Below are positions 11,021-21,899 of a stretch of 64,000 bases of DNA, piece after piece. Origin of the DNA: Gnetum montanum (taxonomy: Eukaryota > Streptophyta > Gnetopsida > Gnetales > Gnetaceae). Position 1 is the stretch's first letter. The number at the start of each line of letters is the position of its first letter. The stretch is from the NCBI GenBank assembly GCA_015680685.1, contig MNCI01002119.1, positions 526,189-590,188 on the forward strand, written 5' to 3'. The position numbers and the translations under genes are program-made. The notes below the pieces were generated by a model. It did not search any database. It saw only the letters and a program-made list of their open reading frames with translations, and was not told where the DNA came from.

Positions 11021-12960
11021 ATTGAAGGCCCTTAGTTCTTTCTAAATTTTTGTTTTACACATTTTTTTACATGTTTTTGTTTTACACATTTTTGTTTTAC
11101 GTATTTTTGTTTTGCACATTTCTTTAATCTTTCTTGTTTTTGTTTTACACCATCGTTCATATTTTTCTCATTTCTTTGTATGATTACTTTATTTTTTTTG
11201 TCACCCAATAAGTGTTCATGATGGTGGCATGAATAATACCATATTGATTGCTAATGTTTGGGTTTTACCTTTGAAATATGATGTTGATATTAAGGTATGG
11301 TTCTTTTGATTAAACATGCAATGAGTTCACATCATTCATGCATCCATAAAATCCTATGATCTCTCTTGGCTTGGAACTGTATAGTCCCTTTCTCTAATAA
11401 ATTGTTAACGAATTGGTGGCTGGGTATTTCTCAAACTAAGGAAAGACTCAAAGGATGAAAAGGATGACTTTAATGGGATTCGATGCATTTTTGCTGGGTA
11501 TTCTCTTGAGTGCTTGGATACTTTTTCCTTGGGGTTTCCACCATTCTACCATTCATCAAATATCTGAAAGTTGAGTACATAAAAATAAGTCTTTCCATGG
11601 TGTGGTTCTCACCCAAAAAAGAAGAATAAGAAGAAGAAGAAGAAGTGAGAATTCAAAGCACACACCTTAGACACAATAATGAACTTGGGCTATATGCACT
11701 GGTTATGGAACTAGAAAGACATGTTACCCATGCCTGAAGGTTCCCTCTAACTAAGGCCCTTTCTCACTTCCTGATTCTCCCTCTTGCTCTCCTAGGAATG
11801 GTGGTGACTTTTTGTAGAGGCATTCTTGTTGCTTCAAGAGGATAGGTTGGTCAAATGTGTTGATGCATGGTCATTGAATGTGGTTTGTTAAGCCTGGATT
11901 TGGAATGATTTTTACTTGGTCACATTAACCATAAAACACACACAAGGGACTTTACACAACCTTGTTCTTGGGTTTCCATTTCATTCTCTTCTCTCCACCT
12001 TTCTTTTCCATTTTTCACCTCATTGCCAATTTTATCATTAGTCTGTATCTTGGTTCATGCATTATTTTTCCTTGGTAAGTTCTTGTGGGTAAGTTTTTAA
12101 CTCTTGCTTCCAAATGACATTCCTAGAGCCTACGAACTCTTTGGTTTGTGGGTTTGTTAGGGCATTAAGGGCATGAGCCTGCTTTGGGGAGGACCCACTA
12201 GCATTTCTTCTTGGCGCATTTGTTAACTTCTTTTCCTTAACGTTTCCTACAATCAACAATTTTTTGTTTCATCCCCATCCATGACATCTATTTTATTGGC
12301 ATTGCCGTTGTTGCTTTTTCTCCATCTTTCTTATTCCTTATCTTTCTCCATCCTATCGCTACTGGAGGTTCGCTCTTAGTCATGGGCACCCTAGCACAAA
12401 TTTTTCAATTTTTCCTAACCCCTACACCTTAGGTAGTCACCAATGTTAAATCTCTATAATCAGCATATGCTATAACGACAACTCAGACAATGCACTTTAC
12501 ATTGAGGCAAGGTATCAACTACATTGTGATTTATCTACCCTCACTCATTTGTGATTGTGTTGTATGTGCAAATAGTGATTATACAACAATGGACTGGGCT
12601 TGGAGGAAACACTTAGGATGGACCAGAATTGGAGCATTTACGAAAGGAGCAAGATTGGTGGCATAGCTATGGATAAACAAAGGAAGGTGCAATCTTGGCA
12701 TCAGCAGCAACATGCTTTATTCTTTTTTTCTCTCCTTCTCTTCCAGCTACCAATAAAGACTGGATGTTATTTATGTACAATGTTCACGTTAGTGGTCATG
12801 AACACTAATGTTTTCATGTATTATATTGTTAATTCGTTCATCGAGCACATTGAGTCTGTCACCCCATTCCATCATCAATGGTCATTCAGTCAATAATCCC
12901 ATACCTTCTCAATATTTTGTAAAGAACTCGAGGACAATTTTTCATTCAGTCATGGGGATA

Positions 12961-13772
12961 TGATGAACCATGATATTGGAACTATGATATCAGATCCAAC
13001 CATGTGATGTTGGATACCTAATATCGAGGCTTATCTCCTCACCTATAAATAAGAGGTGGTGCCCTTGGTTTTCACATTAGACAGTTATTCCCTTAGTCAA
13101 ACTCTTGCCATCCCNNNNNNNNNNNNAGAGTTAGAATTATTTCTGTGTGCTTGCAGTAGGAGTCATAGAGTGAACAGATCATTATTCGAGCATTGTGTAC
13201 CTGAGCACGCTTTGTGTATGACAACAAAGATGAACTTTATGATAAACCTTGTAGCATTTAGAATAGATTAATTAGCATTAGTTATTATTTAATACTTTCC
13301 TAGGTGATTAATGATTCCTCTCACCCTACAACTCTCTTAGTTAAATACACTCAGTACGACCACTTCAAGCATGCGTGGAGCACTTAGTAACCTAGTGAAG
13401 ATTAGCGTTTGGTAATCCCAATAGCGTTGCATTGGTTCAGGATGTGTATGGCAAGTGGGAATGGATACTGGTGTTAGGAGCAATTAGAACTTAGTTAATG
13501 AGTAGTTAAATTAGATTAGTAACTTATTTATCTCTCTCCCCCTCCTTACTAGTGTAGGATATAAAACATATAAAAGCTATAAAAATCATATGCCTCAAGC
13601 TTACTTAGCCATACAACCGTGACATACAAGTAAGTTTGGGAAGACAATGATTAACCAACCTGTTATTGTTCCACAAAGGCGCATAGGCACTTAGTCCTTG
13701 GAATTTGACTAGATCATGTGTGAAACACTTGTATTCGTATGGTTGAGCGTAGGGGTACCTCGCCACTCATCA
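12961..13772 (+). repeat. LTR of Athila-like element A0
   Basis: Starts TGATGAACCATGA after a PPT and ends CTCATCA. TATAAATA lies at 13,044-13,051. The right part (TTATTCGAGCATTGTGTACC, then GTAATCCC and GGTACCTC blocks) matches the LTRs of A1, A2 and A3. U3 lacks the TGAGGCCTCA repeats seen in A1. The length is 812 bp including the gap. Confidence 0.75.
13115..13126. other. Assembly gap (12 N)
   Basis: Run of twelve undetermined bases inside the A0 LTR. Confidence 0.99.
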
Positions 13773-14102
13773 TAGTACATCATACCTAAGTGGAAAATAA
13801 TAAAAATAACATGGAAATAAGAACAATTTCCAATTTTAAGGATGTATGCTTATGTAAACTTATAATTAAAATAATGCTTTGAAAATTTAATAGAGAAAAC
13901 TTAATTGTTATTAGGGAGAATAATCCTAATCTTAACAACATTTGCATCACTTTAAACATCCATGCTTGGACTTAAAATACAAAAATAATTTGAGGTAGTA
14001 ATAGAAAGCTTTGGTGAAATACCAACTTTTATAGGAGATGAAGATCTTATATAACATGATGGCATAAATTACATGACAGATTGTTAATCACAATTGACCT
14101 TG
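13773..14102. other. Unassigned DNA between the A0 LTR and A1
   Basis: AT-rich, with no ORF or repeat that I recognise. No PBS follows the A0 LTR, so this is flanking DNA and not element interior. Before A1 inserted, it was continuous with 35,388-36,317. The last five bases, CCTTG, are the left TSD of A1. Confidence 0.5.
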
Positions 14103-15033
14103 TGATGAGTTGTCATTGGTTGGCTACGTTGATGAGACCTCATCAATGCAGCCAACTACGTCGATGAGGCCTCATCCATGAGGCCCCATTGATGCATTTT
14201 GACCTATGTTGATAATGCCTAGTCAACATTGTGTCTATCCATCACCTATAAATATGTGCCTAACTACCGCATTTATGGGAAGTCTAGATTTCAATTGTAG
14301 CAAAGCTCTTGCATTTTTTTCATTTGAAAGTTACAATTTTTTTCTTGGGTGCCTGCAGCAAGAGTCATTGAGTGTACGGATCTTTATTCGAGCATTGTTG
14401 TAATTGAGCACAACAGTGTGTGCAACAATAAAGGCAAGCTTTTTAATACCTTGCAACACTTTGGATAGATTAGCTCTTTTATTTATGCATTCAATGTTTC
14501 CAATTATTTATTAATTATTCCCAATTATTTTCTAGCAATTGAGTTAATGAGATTATTAAGCTAGATAGATTAAATACATAAGTATGATTGCTTTATGTGT
14601 AACATGTATTCACTTGGTAATCCCAGCAACATGATTACTTGGTATGCCCAGTAGCATAGCGTTTGGTCCCCCAATAGTGGATACATGGGTTCAAGACATG
14701 TACGAAAAGTGAGAATGGATACTTATGTTAGGTTTAGTTAAATAGTAGTTAATTAATTAATTTAGATTAGTTAGTCAAATTCCCTTTACCTACATTTCAA
14801 GCACCCAAATCATAAAATACAAAATGATAAAAATCGGATGCCTTAGTTAGACTTAACCATACTAATGAACGTCACAAGAGTAATTGGGAGGACAACGATT
14901 GACCTTAAGACTAGATTCACTTCCTAAAAGGCTAGTGCACTAGAAACAATAAAGTCTATAGAATTCGACTGAGTCACATGTGAATGCTTCATGATTCATA
15001 TGGTTGGATGTATGGGTACCTCACTGCTCATCA
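14103..15033 (+). repeat. 5' LTR of A1
   Basis: Begins TGATGAGTTGTCA and ends CTCATCA. U3 (14,124-14,200) has several copies of a motif around the palindrome TGAGGCCTCA. TATAAATA lies at 14,247-14,254. It is alignable along its length with 34,463-35,382 and with the LTRs at 42,437-43,365 and 36,318-37,341. Confidence 0.85.
14247..14254 (+). promoter_or_regulatory. TATA box of the A1 5' LTR
   Basis: TATAAATA in the context CACCTATAAATATGTGCC. The same box is at 34,607 (3' LTR) and 42,585 (A3). Confidence 0.65.
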
Positions 15034-15207
15034 TTGACACCATTGTTGATGACTTTATTCATGGAACATGTGCTATTTAGGTCTAAGTGAATATCACTAA
15101 TATCATTATACGAACCTAAGGTCATAACATTCCCACTATACATAAAATTATAAAAGTGCATTGACAATTTCATTTTGTTTTACAAAATGTCTTCTTCTTC
15201 TCGTAAG
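15034..15207 (+). other. PBS and leader of A1, up to the T2 insertion
   Basis: Directly after the LTR comes TTGACACCATTGTTGATGAC. The less decayed A3 copy reads TTGGCATCATTTCTGGGGAC (43,366). Both look like mutated forms of the tRNA-Asp PBS typical of Athila. The leader continues at 23,151 after T2. The uninterrupted homologous site is at about 43,510-43,560 in A3. Confidence 0.65.
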
Positions 15208-16528
15208 TGAAACACCACAAAATTTTGAGCTTAGTACTTCTCCAATAAGAATCGAGCTAAGTCACGATGCTCCCCAGCATGACTAAAGCTTGAGGGACCC
15301 ACAGATAGCTTCAAGCAGAGTCAAACTTAACGAGGAGCAGTTCCTTGGGACCCGCCGATGACCACGATAACATCTGCTATCAAACATTGCAACTTCGGAG
15401 CTCAAAGTACTTAGTTTTCACTAAGTATGCATTCTCGGCGTATACGCCTAGCTTATACACCCAACATTCACAGTGTATATGCCCAGCGTATACGCCCAAG
15501 ATTGCAGCTACAGAGTATACGCCCAACATAGACGCCCAGCGTATACGCCTCACATGTACACCCAACATGTACGATTGAGGTATACGCCTGGCATGCAATC
15601 CCCGAAGACGACATGGAAACAGCACTTCAGAGCAAGATTCGGTACAAGGCATCAACTCACGTGAACAGAGCAACTATTAGATGTTGACATCATGCATCTT
15701 GGAGTCTATACGTTGAGCATGTACATCCTGCATGCCCAGCGTATATGCCCGGCAGACACGGTGTACACGTCCAGCGTGTATGCCCAGCAGACAGCGTATA
15801 CGCCCAAGGTCTACGCCCAGGGTCTACAGCGTATACACCTGGTAGATGTAGCTTGTTGTACACTTATAACATTTCATTCTTTTGCACTTGGTCAACACGT
15901 CATGTGTCATCCAACCCGAGTCTAACGTCTAAACTTGTATAAAAACCCCAATTTTTCATTAGATTGGTTGGCAATTTTGAGCAAACCAGAGAGAAAAACA
16001 AAAACCCAAAGAACCAGAGCAAGAACCCTGTACACTAGACCTCAACCCTACACGCTGAGCATATAGCCTCTATGCTGTGCCTGCAGATTGAACCAGTAGT
16101 CATCCCTGAATCCACCGGGGCTATTCATCCGCCTTGTGTCAAAGCCACAACTGCGTTAGACCGGTGCATTGTAACTTTCATTTCGCAATAATATTGTTAC
16201 ATTTCTTTGCTACAATTTGTTACAGTTTTTCATTCATTGTTGCATGTTTACTGTTTACGCTCTTGTACGTTTACGCTCCGCTTACGTCAGTTACACTGTT
16301 TACGCTTTGTTTTACATTAGTTACTCCGTTTACATATAACCCAGCATATAGCACTTTGGTGTACGTTCGGGGAAATCCTTGCCTGATCCGCGTGCAGACC
16401 ACTTAAGGTACTCTGCCTTCGTTAATTCCAGCTTGTCATCAAGCAGAGGTAGGGTCCCCTGTGTGTGTCCGGAGATCTCCAGGTTTCTGTTTCCTTCCAA
16501 TCGGAGACCGACGATTTCGGATGGTACA
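15208..16528 (+). repeat. 5' LTR of T2
   Basis: TGAAACACC...GGTACA. The U3 array of GCGTATACGCCCAGC-like units spans about 15,435-15,840. The 5' LTR holds more units near 15,450-15,550 than the 3' LTR at the same place, so the array has changed by indel since insertion, or by template switching before it. R/U5 contains CTGTTTACGCTCTTGTACGT-type words. Confidence 0.92.
15938..15945 (+). promoter_or_regulatory. TATA box of the T2 5' LTR
   Basis: TATAAAAA in TTGTATAAAAACCCC, downstream of the palindrome array. The copy in the 3' LTR is at 22,555-22,562. Confidence 0.65.
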
Positions 16529-16533
16529 GAAAT

Positions 16534-16550
16534 TGGTGCTAGAAGGAGGG
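16534..16550 (+). other. Primer-binding site of T2
   Basis: TGGTGCTAGAAGGAGGG starts five bases after the LTR end. Placement and the leading TGG fit a PBS. T3 (48,740) and T4 (45,839) keep CTAGAAGGAGG at the same place. I could not assign the tRNA by memory. Confidence 0.6.
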
Positions 16551-16801
16551 CCTGACTTATTTTTTGTGTAATCGAAACGCTGATCACATTACCTATTCAA
16601 ACATAGTGTTTACACTGCTACAGTTTCTACGCTGCTACAGTGTTCACACTGCTACAGTACCGCTACAGTGTTTTTTTCAACAAAAACACATAAAACACAT
16701 CCGTTTCAAAGCCGAATTCACCGCAATTTGCACCGAACATCAAGCCAATCTAAGTACTGACTGCCACCAACATAGATCACCTTGACCAAGAATGCATCAC
16801 C
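16551..16801 (+). other. Leader of T2
   Basis: Holds a short array of GTGTTCACACTGCTACAGT-like words at 16,595-16,675. The same position in T3 holds a much longer array. No ORF. Confidence 0.5.
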
Positions 16802-19800
16802 ATGGAATCATCCCAAAACTCCAGTGCACACGCCTTCATAGTCCCCACACAAGAATAGTATAACTACATCTGTGCGAAGATTCAGGTCAACCTTCCTATT
16901 GACCACACAAAACAGGAGGCAAAATGAAACTTTGAGCGCATATACATGGGAGGTCATGAATTCACCCCCTCTATATATGACATCATCCCCCTTTTTGATC
17001 CTCATCATAGGCTCATCTCCCAGCTCCTTCTGGCAAGCGGCCAAAACACACGGCGACACAATGAGGAGCCCCAAAACCAACATGATGTAGATGACTTCGA
17101 GGCACAATTTGAACCTGAGGATTCATACCACACCCTCAGTCCCCATGCCCATGTGAATCCATCACTCCATCCTCACATGGGACAGACAGCCACTCACCAA
17201 GTATCAATAAGCACACAAGCACCGGTATCCCAATAGAGATTACCCACACCCATCTTCACCTAGTACATAACACACGTGCAAACACATGGGGCCACTTTCA
17301 CTACATCAGCCCCGCACATCCAGGGTGTCACTTCACAGTTTGTGGCTAGGCTAGGAACCATACCCCTTGTTCAACAACCGACTCACTTCAACGTGCCACA
17401 CCCCCCAACCACAACTCTGAACATTGCTCCACAGCAATAAATGACAACCCAACAACCTCCCCAACCAACTAATCTGCCTACCGCTCAAGAGTGGGCAGAA
17501 GCCAAACAAATGATGCAAGCGTTAGTGGATGAGGTAAAGCAACTCAAAGCTGACAACACTGAACAAGTTAAAGTATTGGATTTCTACCACGATGATCCAA
17601 TTAGCTCTTCAGTGCCACCGTTAGCTTTACCCAAGGGAATCACATTTCCCCAGTTAACCAAGTACAATGGGAAGGGAGATCCAAACGGTCACTTAGTCAT
17701 GTTTCGATCAGAAACTCTATTGTTTCAAGCTTGGCCCCACGCAATCTTGCCAGTGTTTGCTATGTCCTTAACGGGTGTAGCCTTAGACTGGTACCGAGCC
17801 TTGCCTCGTAACTCCATATCCTCTATGGAGGATCTATTACATCAGTTCGTTACCCAATTTAAGTACAACCTCAAGCCTGAAGCCACACTAGATAGTTTGA
17901 TACAGGTGAAACAAGCACCACTTGAGCCTGTGCAAAAGTTCATCCAACGATGGAGTGCAGCCCTGAACAAACTTCATGAGCTCATCCCTGAAAAGTATTT
18001 GCTTACGATTCTGAAGGGAGCTGTGAATGACTTCATTAATTCAAAACTGTACTACCTAAGTGCTCAAACGTTGAGCCAAGCATTCACACAGATCAAGAAC
18101 ATTGAACAAGCTGCACAAACCAGCAATGACCCTGCCTATGTGGCTCACAAGAACCAACATGTTTCCAAACAAAAGGCAACAACGGAAACTGTGGCCGTAA
18201 GCACAAAAACAACTAACACTAGTACCAACCCACCTGCAACAACAGGGGCCACCTTAAGGTCCAATTTTCAACACAAGGATCGCTCTAAGTACACATCGCT
18301 ACCTGCACGACCTTCGAAACTACTAGAGCAACTCCTTAAAGCCGGGAAAATCCAATACAAATACGTAGCGGAGAATGCTCGTTGCTGACATGACAGGTAC
18401 TATGAGTTACTAAGGAACCCCACCTTAGCAGTACCAAATGAGCCCCCAGTTCCACGACATTTCAAGTTAGACCAATTCTATCACTACCACCAAATGTTCG
18501 GTCACAATACTAACACCTGTCGTGTGTTAAAGGATGATCTACAAGCAATGATAGAACGAGGCCAACTGAACGTCAACACCTTGAATCAACCTAGCACAAA
18601 TGATGCCTCCTATTTCATAAACTCCATTGGCATAGATAGTATGCCTAAACCTGTGCGGCAACCTTTTGTGATCCATGTGCCTCCCAGCAAGGCAACAATC
18701 CTCTTTGCCTCCATGAGCAAGGGGCCTCCCATCATCACCAAGGTGCCAACTAGAGCACCGACGATACCCTATGTGGTCAAGGTACCACCACCTCATACAT
18801 CTGCTAAGACATTAAACTGGCCAAATGCAATGCAATCCCAAACACCGAAGACACCCTTTGTGGTCAAAGTACCACCACAGTCGTCCGCTAAGATGTTAAA
18901 CTGGCATGTTGCACCAACGACAACAGCAAAGAAACCTTTCGTTATCAAGGTGCCACAACAGGCTAGTCAAATAACAACAACACCTCCTAAACTCCCATTT
19001 GTCATAAAAGTGCCACCACGCGATGGCCCCTCTCTTACCCTGAGCCCAACCATAGGAAACGTCTCAACCTCTCCTCCCTCAAGAGTCAACCTTGCCAACA
19101 ACACGGATAAGCCTACCAAATGGGAGCAAAAGAGGACAAACGAACAACGAAAAACACCCATAGCTAAAATAAAGGACACACCTAGTATACAACAACTAAA
19201 CACTGGGGGCCCTGCCCCTAATCCAAAACAAACCAGGCCCAAGCCCTCAACCCATACAAAGGCAACCAACACAACAACAGACAACATAGACTTTGTAGCT
19301 ACACTGGCCCAAGTGAAACAAATGCTCAAACAAAAGAACACAACCATGAGCTTGTACGATTTGGGCATGACATCATCGGCTCATCACGAAGCCTTAGTGC
19401 AAACGTTGGCATCCATTCCTGTTACAGAGGACATCCCTGCTAACATGGAATCCATCCATGCAACGATTTCACAACACACACCACAAGGATTGGGTTCAAA
19501 CACCTTAGCCTTTTGTGATGATGTAGTTAAACGTAACCCTAAACGAGGGGAAGTCACAATAGCTCCATTATCGATTAGTGTACGTGTTGGGCAATGTACC
19601 ATTCGCAGAGTGCACGTCAATGATGGTGCGGCAAAAAACGTAGTTCTGTACTCCGTCATCGACAAACTAGGCATGGTAGATGAGATCATGCCAACAGAAA
19701 CCATGTGTTTAAAATCTTTCAATGGATCATGTGTCATAGTTAAGGGCACAATCAACATAACCTTTGTGGTAGGAGAACAATTCCCCACCAGCGCAGAATT

Positions 19801-19981
19801 CACTATCATAGAAGAGATGCCTAGTTTCAACATGATTCTTGGTAGACCTTGGCTACCACAACAACGAGCCATTTCCTCACCGTTACATCAAGAAATCCGT
19901 CTTCCATACAAAGGTGGACAAGTCATTATACATGGTGACAACACTCCTTTTCAAGCTGACCACAACATAGCCATGTCATAG
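16802..19981 (+). pseudogene. T2 gag-protease, one frame with six stops and no frameshift
   Basis: From the ATG at 16,802 the same frame stays in register for 1059 codons to the terminal stop. It is broken only at 16,856 (TAG), 16,925 (TGA), 17,234 (TAG), 17,261 (TAG), 17,438 (TAA) and 18,386 (TGA). The gag core (about 17,640-18,120) has FAMSLTGVALDWYRALP and HQFVTQFKYNLKPEATLDS, as in retrotransposon gag proteins. The zinc knuckle (18,480-18,535) reads YHYHQMFGHNTNTC, with the first Cys lost. A proline-rich linker repeats PFVIKVPP five times or more. The protease (19,560-19,900) has VNDGAA at the active site and NMILGRPWL. Gag forms the particle and the protease cleaves it. The second open stretch alone is 495 codons, long for a fossil. 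Confidence 0.88.
18660..19020 (+). repeat. Repeated PFVIKVPP motif in the gag-protease linker
   Basis: Encoded units near 18,660, 18,768, 18,855, 18,936 and 18,996 read PFVIHVPP, PYVVKVPP, PFVVKVPP, PFVIKVPQ and PFVIKVPP. Spacing is 20-35 residues, and two units are followed by SAK.LNW. T3 keeps at least three degenerate units in the same place (51,670-51,850). Confidence 0.7.
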
Positions 19982-20243
19982 GTCTTGAAAGAGGAGCCTC
20001 TTGAAGCAACACTCACAACAACAAACACAACACCTAGAGCTAAGACACTCGAACGAGGGGTAAAAACTGAAAGCCTCCCAGAGCAAACTAGCACGCCTCC
20101 TAGACCATGTCCGACTAAGAAATAACCGCATAATCAAGACTCCCCTACGGACAAAGACACGTATGATCTCCGCCCACTCTTCACCTTTGTTCATTGTGCA
20201 TATGTCACCTTAGTTTGTATTGTATTAGCTTACGCGTTCACTC
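19982..20243 (+). other. Post-protease tail of T2
   Basis: Continues the protease frame past the stop for about 50 codons (PLEATLTTTNTTP), then becomes non-coding. It corresponds to 52,894-53,119 in T3. Confidence 0.4.
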
Positions 20244-20725
20244 ATGGCCTGAAAAGGCCTTAAACTAAACCATGGCCCGAAAAGGCCTTAAACTAAACCA
20301 TGGCCTGAAAAGACCTTAAACTACCACCATTTCACATTATCTTCTATTTATTGGTGCATTTCAGTTCATGTTTTCTGCAGTTGCTATTTAATATTATTTT
20401 CTCTAGTAGCTTTTGTTTATAGGATCATACAGATGCACATGCATGCATCCACATAGAGCAATCCTGGCATCATGACTTAAAACTGATAACACATAATGTC
20501 CTAGAGTCATGACGGTAAACTGACACCATAGAGCTCCATCTAACATGATACTAAACTATCACACTCATTCACCAGAGTCCACTAAGACTATAAACTAGCT
20601 TGCCTCTTCATAGTCCGCCATGACTCTAAACTAGCATCGTACCATCCGCTACGACGATAAACTGGCAACGTCCAACGGGTTATGATGTAAAACTAACCCA
20701 CGATAGTCCGCTAAGACTATAAACT
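20244..20725 (+). repeat. Fused clusters of hairpin-like TAAACT repeats in T2
   Basis: Three tandem units of CATGGCCTGAAAAGGCCTTA ending in AACTA (20,246-20,322) match the post-protease type of T3. The units from about 20,465 on (e.g. agtccgctaagactataaac near 20,706) match the post-pol type. In T3 these two clusters are separated by the antisense gene and pol, so this is the deletion junction. The sequence between them (20,323-20,464) is AT-rich. Confidence 0.75.
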
Positions 20726-21830
20726 AGCCAGATCATTTCTGGCACATTAATCTACTGCTGTAATTCATGAAATTTCTTCATCAATTCCTGCTGCATCATT
20801 CATCACACCGCCTCTAACAACACTATTGCTGCTCATTCTGTTTGCCTTAATTTTCACATGGTGCCTCCATTTGCATCAGTCACATTCACGTTTGAAATGT
20901 TCGCTAACTCGTTTACTTGTGGTTTTCTTATCTTCTTGGAGTTGTGTTTGCAGGATGACACCCAGTGGTGCTCGTACACAGATACACTTCATCATGGTGA
21001 CAAGGTGCCACATTGTTTCTGACGCACGCAACCAGGTTAATCAATCTGTTCAAAAGTACATTCCCCGTTCCCAATACATTCTCCATTTCCTCAACACTCT
21101 TATTCCTTTTCCTACCCGGTTATAGTTCCCAAATACACCTAGTACACCCCAAAACTTTGAGCGCACTATTACACGTTGCAACACTCTCAAGCAACTGCAA
21201 CACACAATATGGCACATGAGCTTGAGTGAAAAATTGAAAGAAAGCTCTTTCCAAAAAATAAAAAAAGCAAAAAAAAAAAAGAGAGCAAGGAGCAAAATGA
21301 ACCACAAGACCCTTGGAACTTCCCATAAGCCTCAAGCAGGCAGGCAGTTGTCTTGGAAACAAATACTCATGTCTCAAGAGCTCAAGTAACATCTCATTGC
21401 GCAGCTTTGGCTCTCCGCCAACAGGTTCTCTTTAACACCAAACAAGGGGCATGTTCCCCCAGAGAACACAACCCACCATTACGCGGCCAACAAGTCCTCT
21501 TAAACACTAAACAAGAGTCTTGTTCCATCAAAGGATGCACATCTCATGTCTTGATTTCGAGTCTGCTAAACAATGGCTATTGACAAGGATCAGCATGACC
21601 CGTATACACACCAGAACATCCCCTTTACCATGCACAATCCCTTGATCAGTTCCCAATCCCCACAATTTCCATTTCCCTATCCAGCTACAAACTTCATTTC
21701 CCTAATCCCATGTACTATTGAACACGGTGCGATGACATCTAGCCAAGTGTCGAAGGACAATGCTACTAAGTTGCTTATGGTGTTTTGTACTTCTTTGTCG
21801 ATACTTCTCGGGTCGATTCCTCTAAGCGTC
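20726..21830 (+). other. Post-pol region of T2
   Basis: Aligns with 63,036-64,000 of T3 and 1,778-2,829 of T1. Short open frames are present, but none shows a recognisable domain. It ends at the PPT. Confidence 0.5.
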
Positions 21831-21899
21831 AACAAAGAGGGGCCAATAAAACACCACAAAATTTTGAGCTTAGTACTTCTCCAACAAGAATCGAGTTAA
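21573..21899 (+). CDS. Small ORF before the PPT of T2 (108 codons)
   Basis: Counterpart of the T1 ORF at 1643-2038. Same start, MAI(D/E)KDQHD, and shared MTSSQV and VFCTSLS words, in frame through the PPT into U3. No domain recognised. It may be chance. Confidence 0.25.
   Translation: MAIDKDQHDPYTHQNIPFTMHNPLISSQSPQFPFPYPATNFISLIPCTIEHGAMTSSQVSKDNATKLLMVFCTSLSILLGSIPLSVNKEGPIKHHKILSLVLLQQESS
21831..21842 (+). other. Polypurine tract of T2
   Basis: AACAAAGAGGGG, followed by CCAA and the LTR. Confidence 0.75.

Larger units (their letters stand above)
11020..13772 (+). mobile_element. 3' end of an Athila-like element (A0): post-pol region plus 3' LTR
   Basis: 11,040-12,540 aligns by eye with the post-pol region of A1 at about 29,270-30,620. 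Shared words include ATGGTGTGGTTCTCA, GAATTCAAAGCACA, and GGTTATGGAACT followed by TAACTAAGGCCCT. 12,890-12,960 aligns with A1 34,385-34,462 and ends in the PPT-like TCATGGGGATA. The long extra ORF found in A1 and A2 is missing. gag and pol are lost at the junction with T1. A GAA microsatellite lies near 11,620-11,645. Confidence 0.7.

Noticed and set aside
10817-11160. Separate small genes in the T-rich region
   Set aside because: Only low-complexity TTTTGTTTTACAC words; no open frame with coding character.
18967-19872. Minus-strand ORFs of 133 and 162 codons in T2
   Set aside because: They lie opposite the real gag-protease frame and have no recognisable domain.
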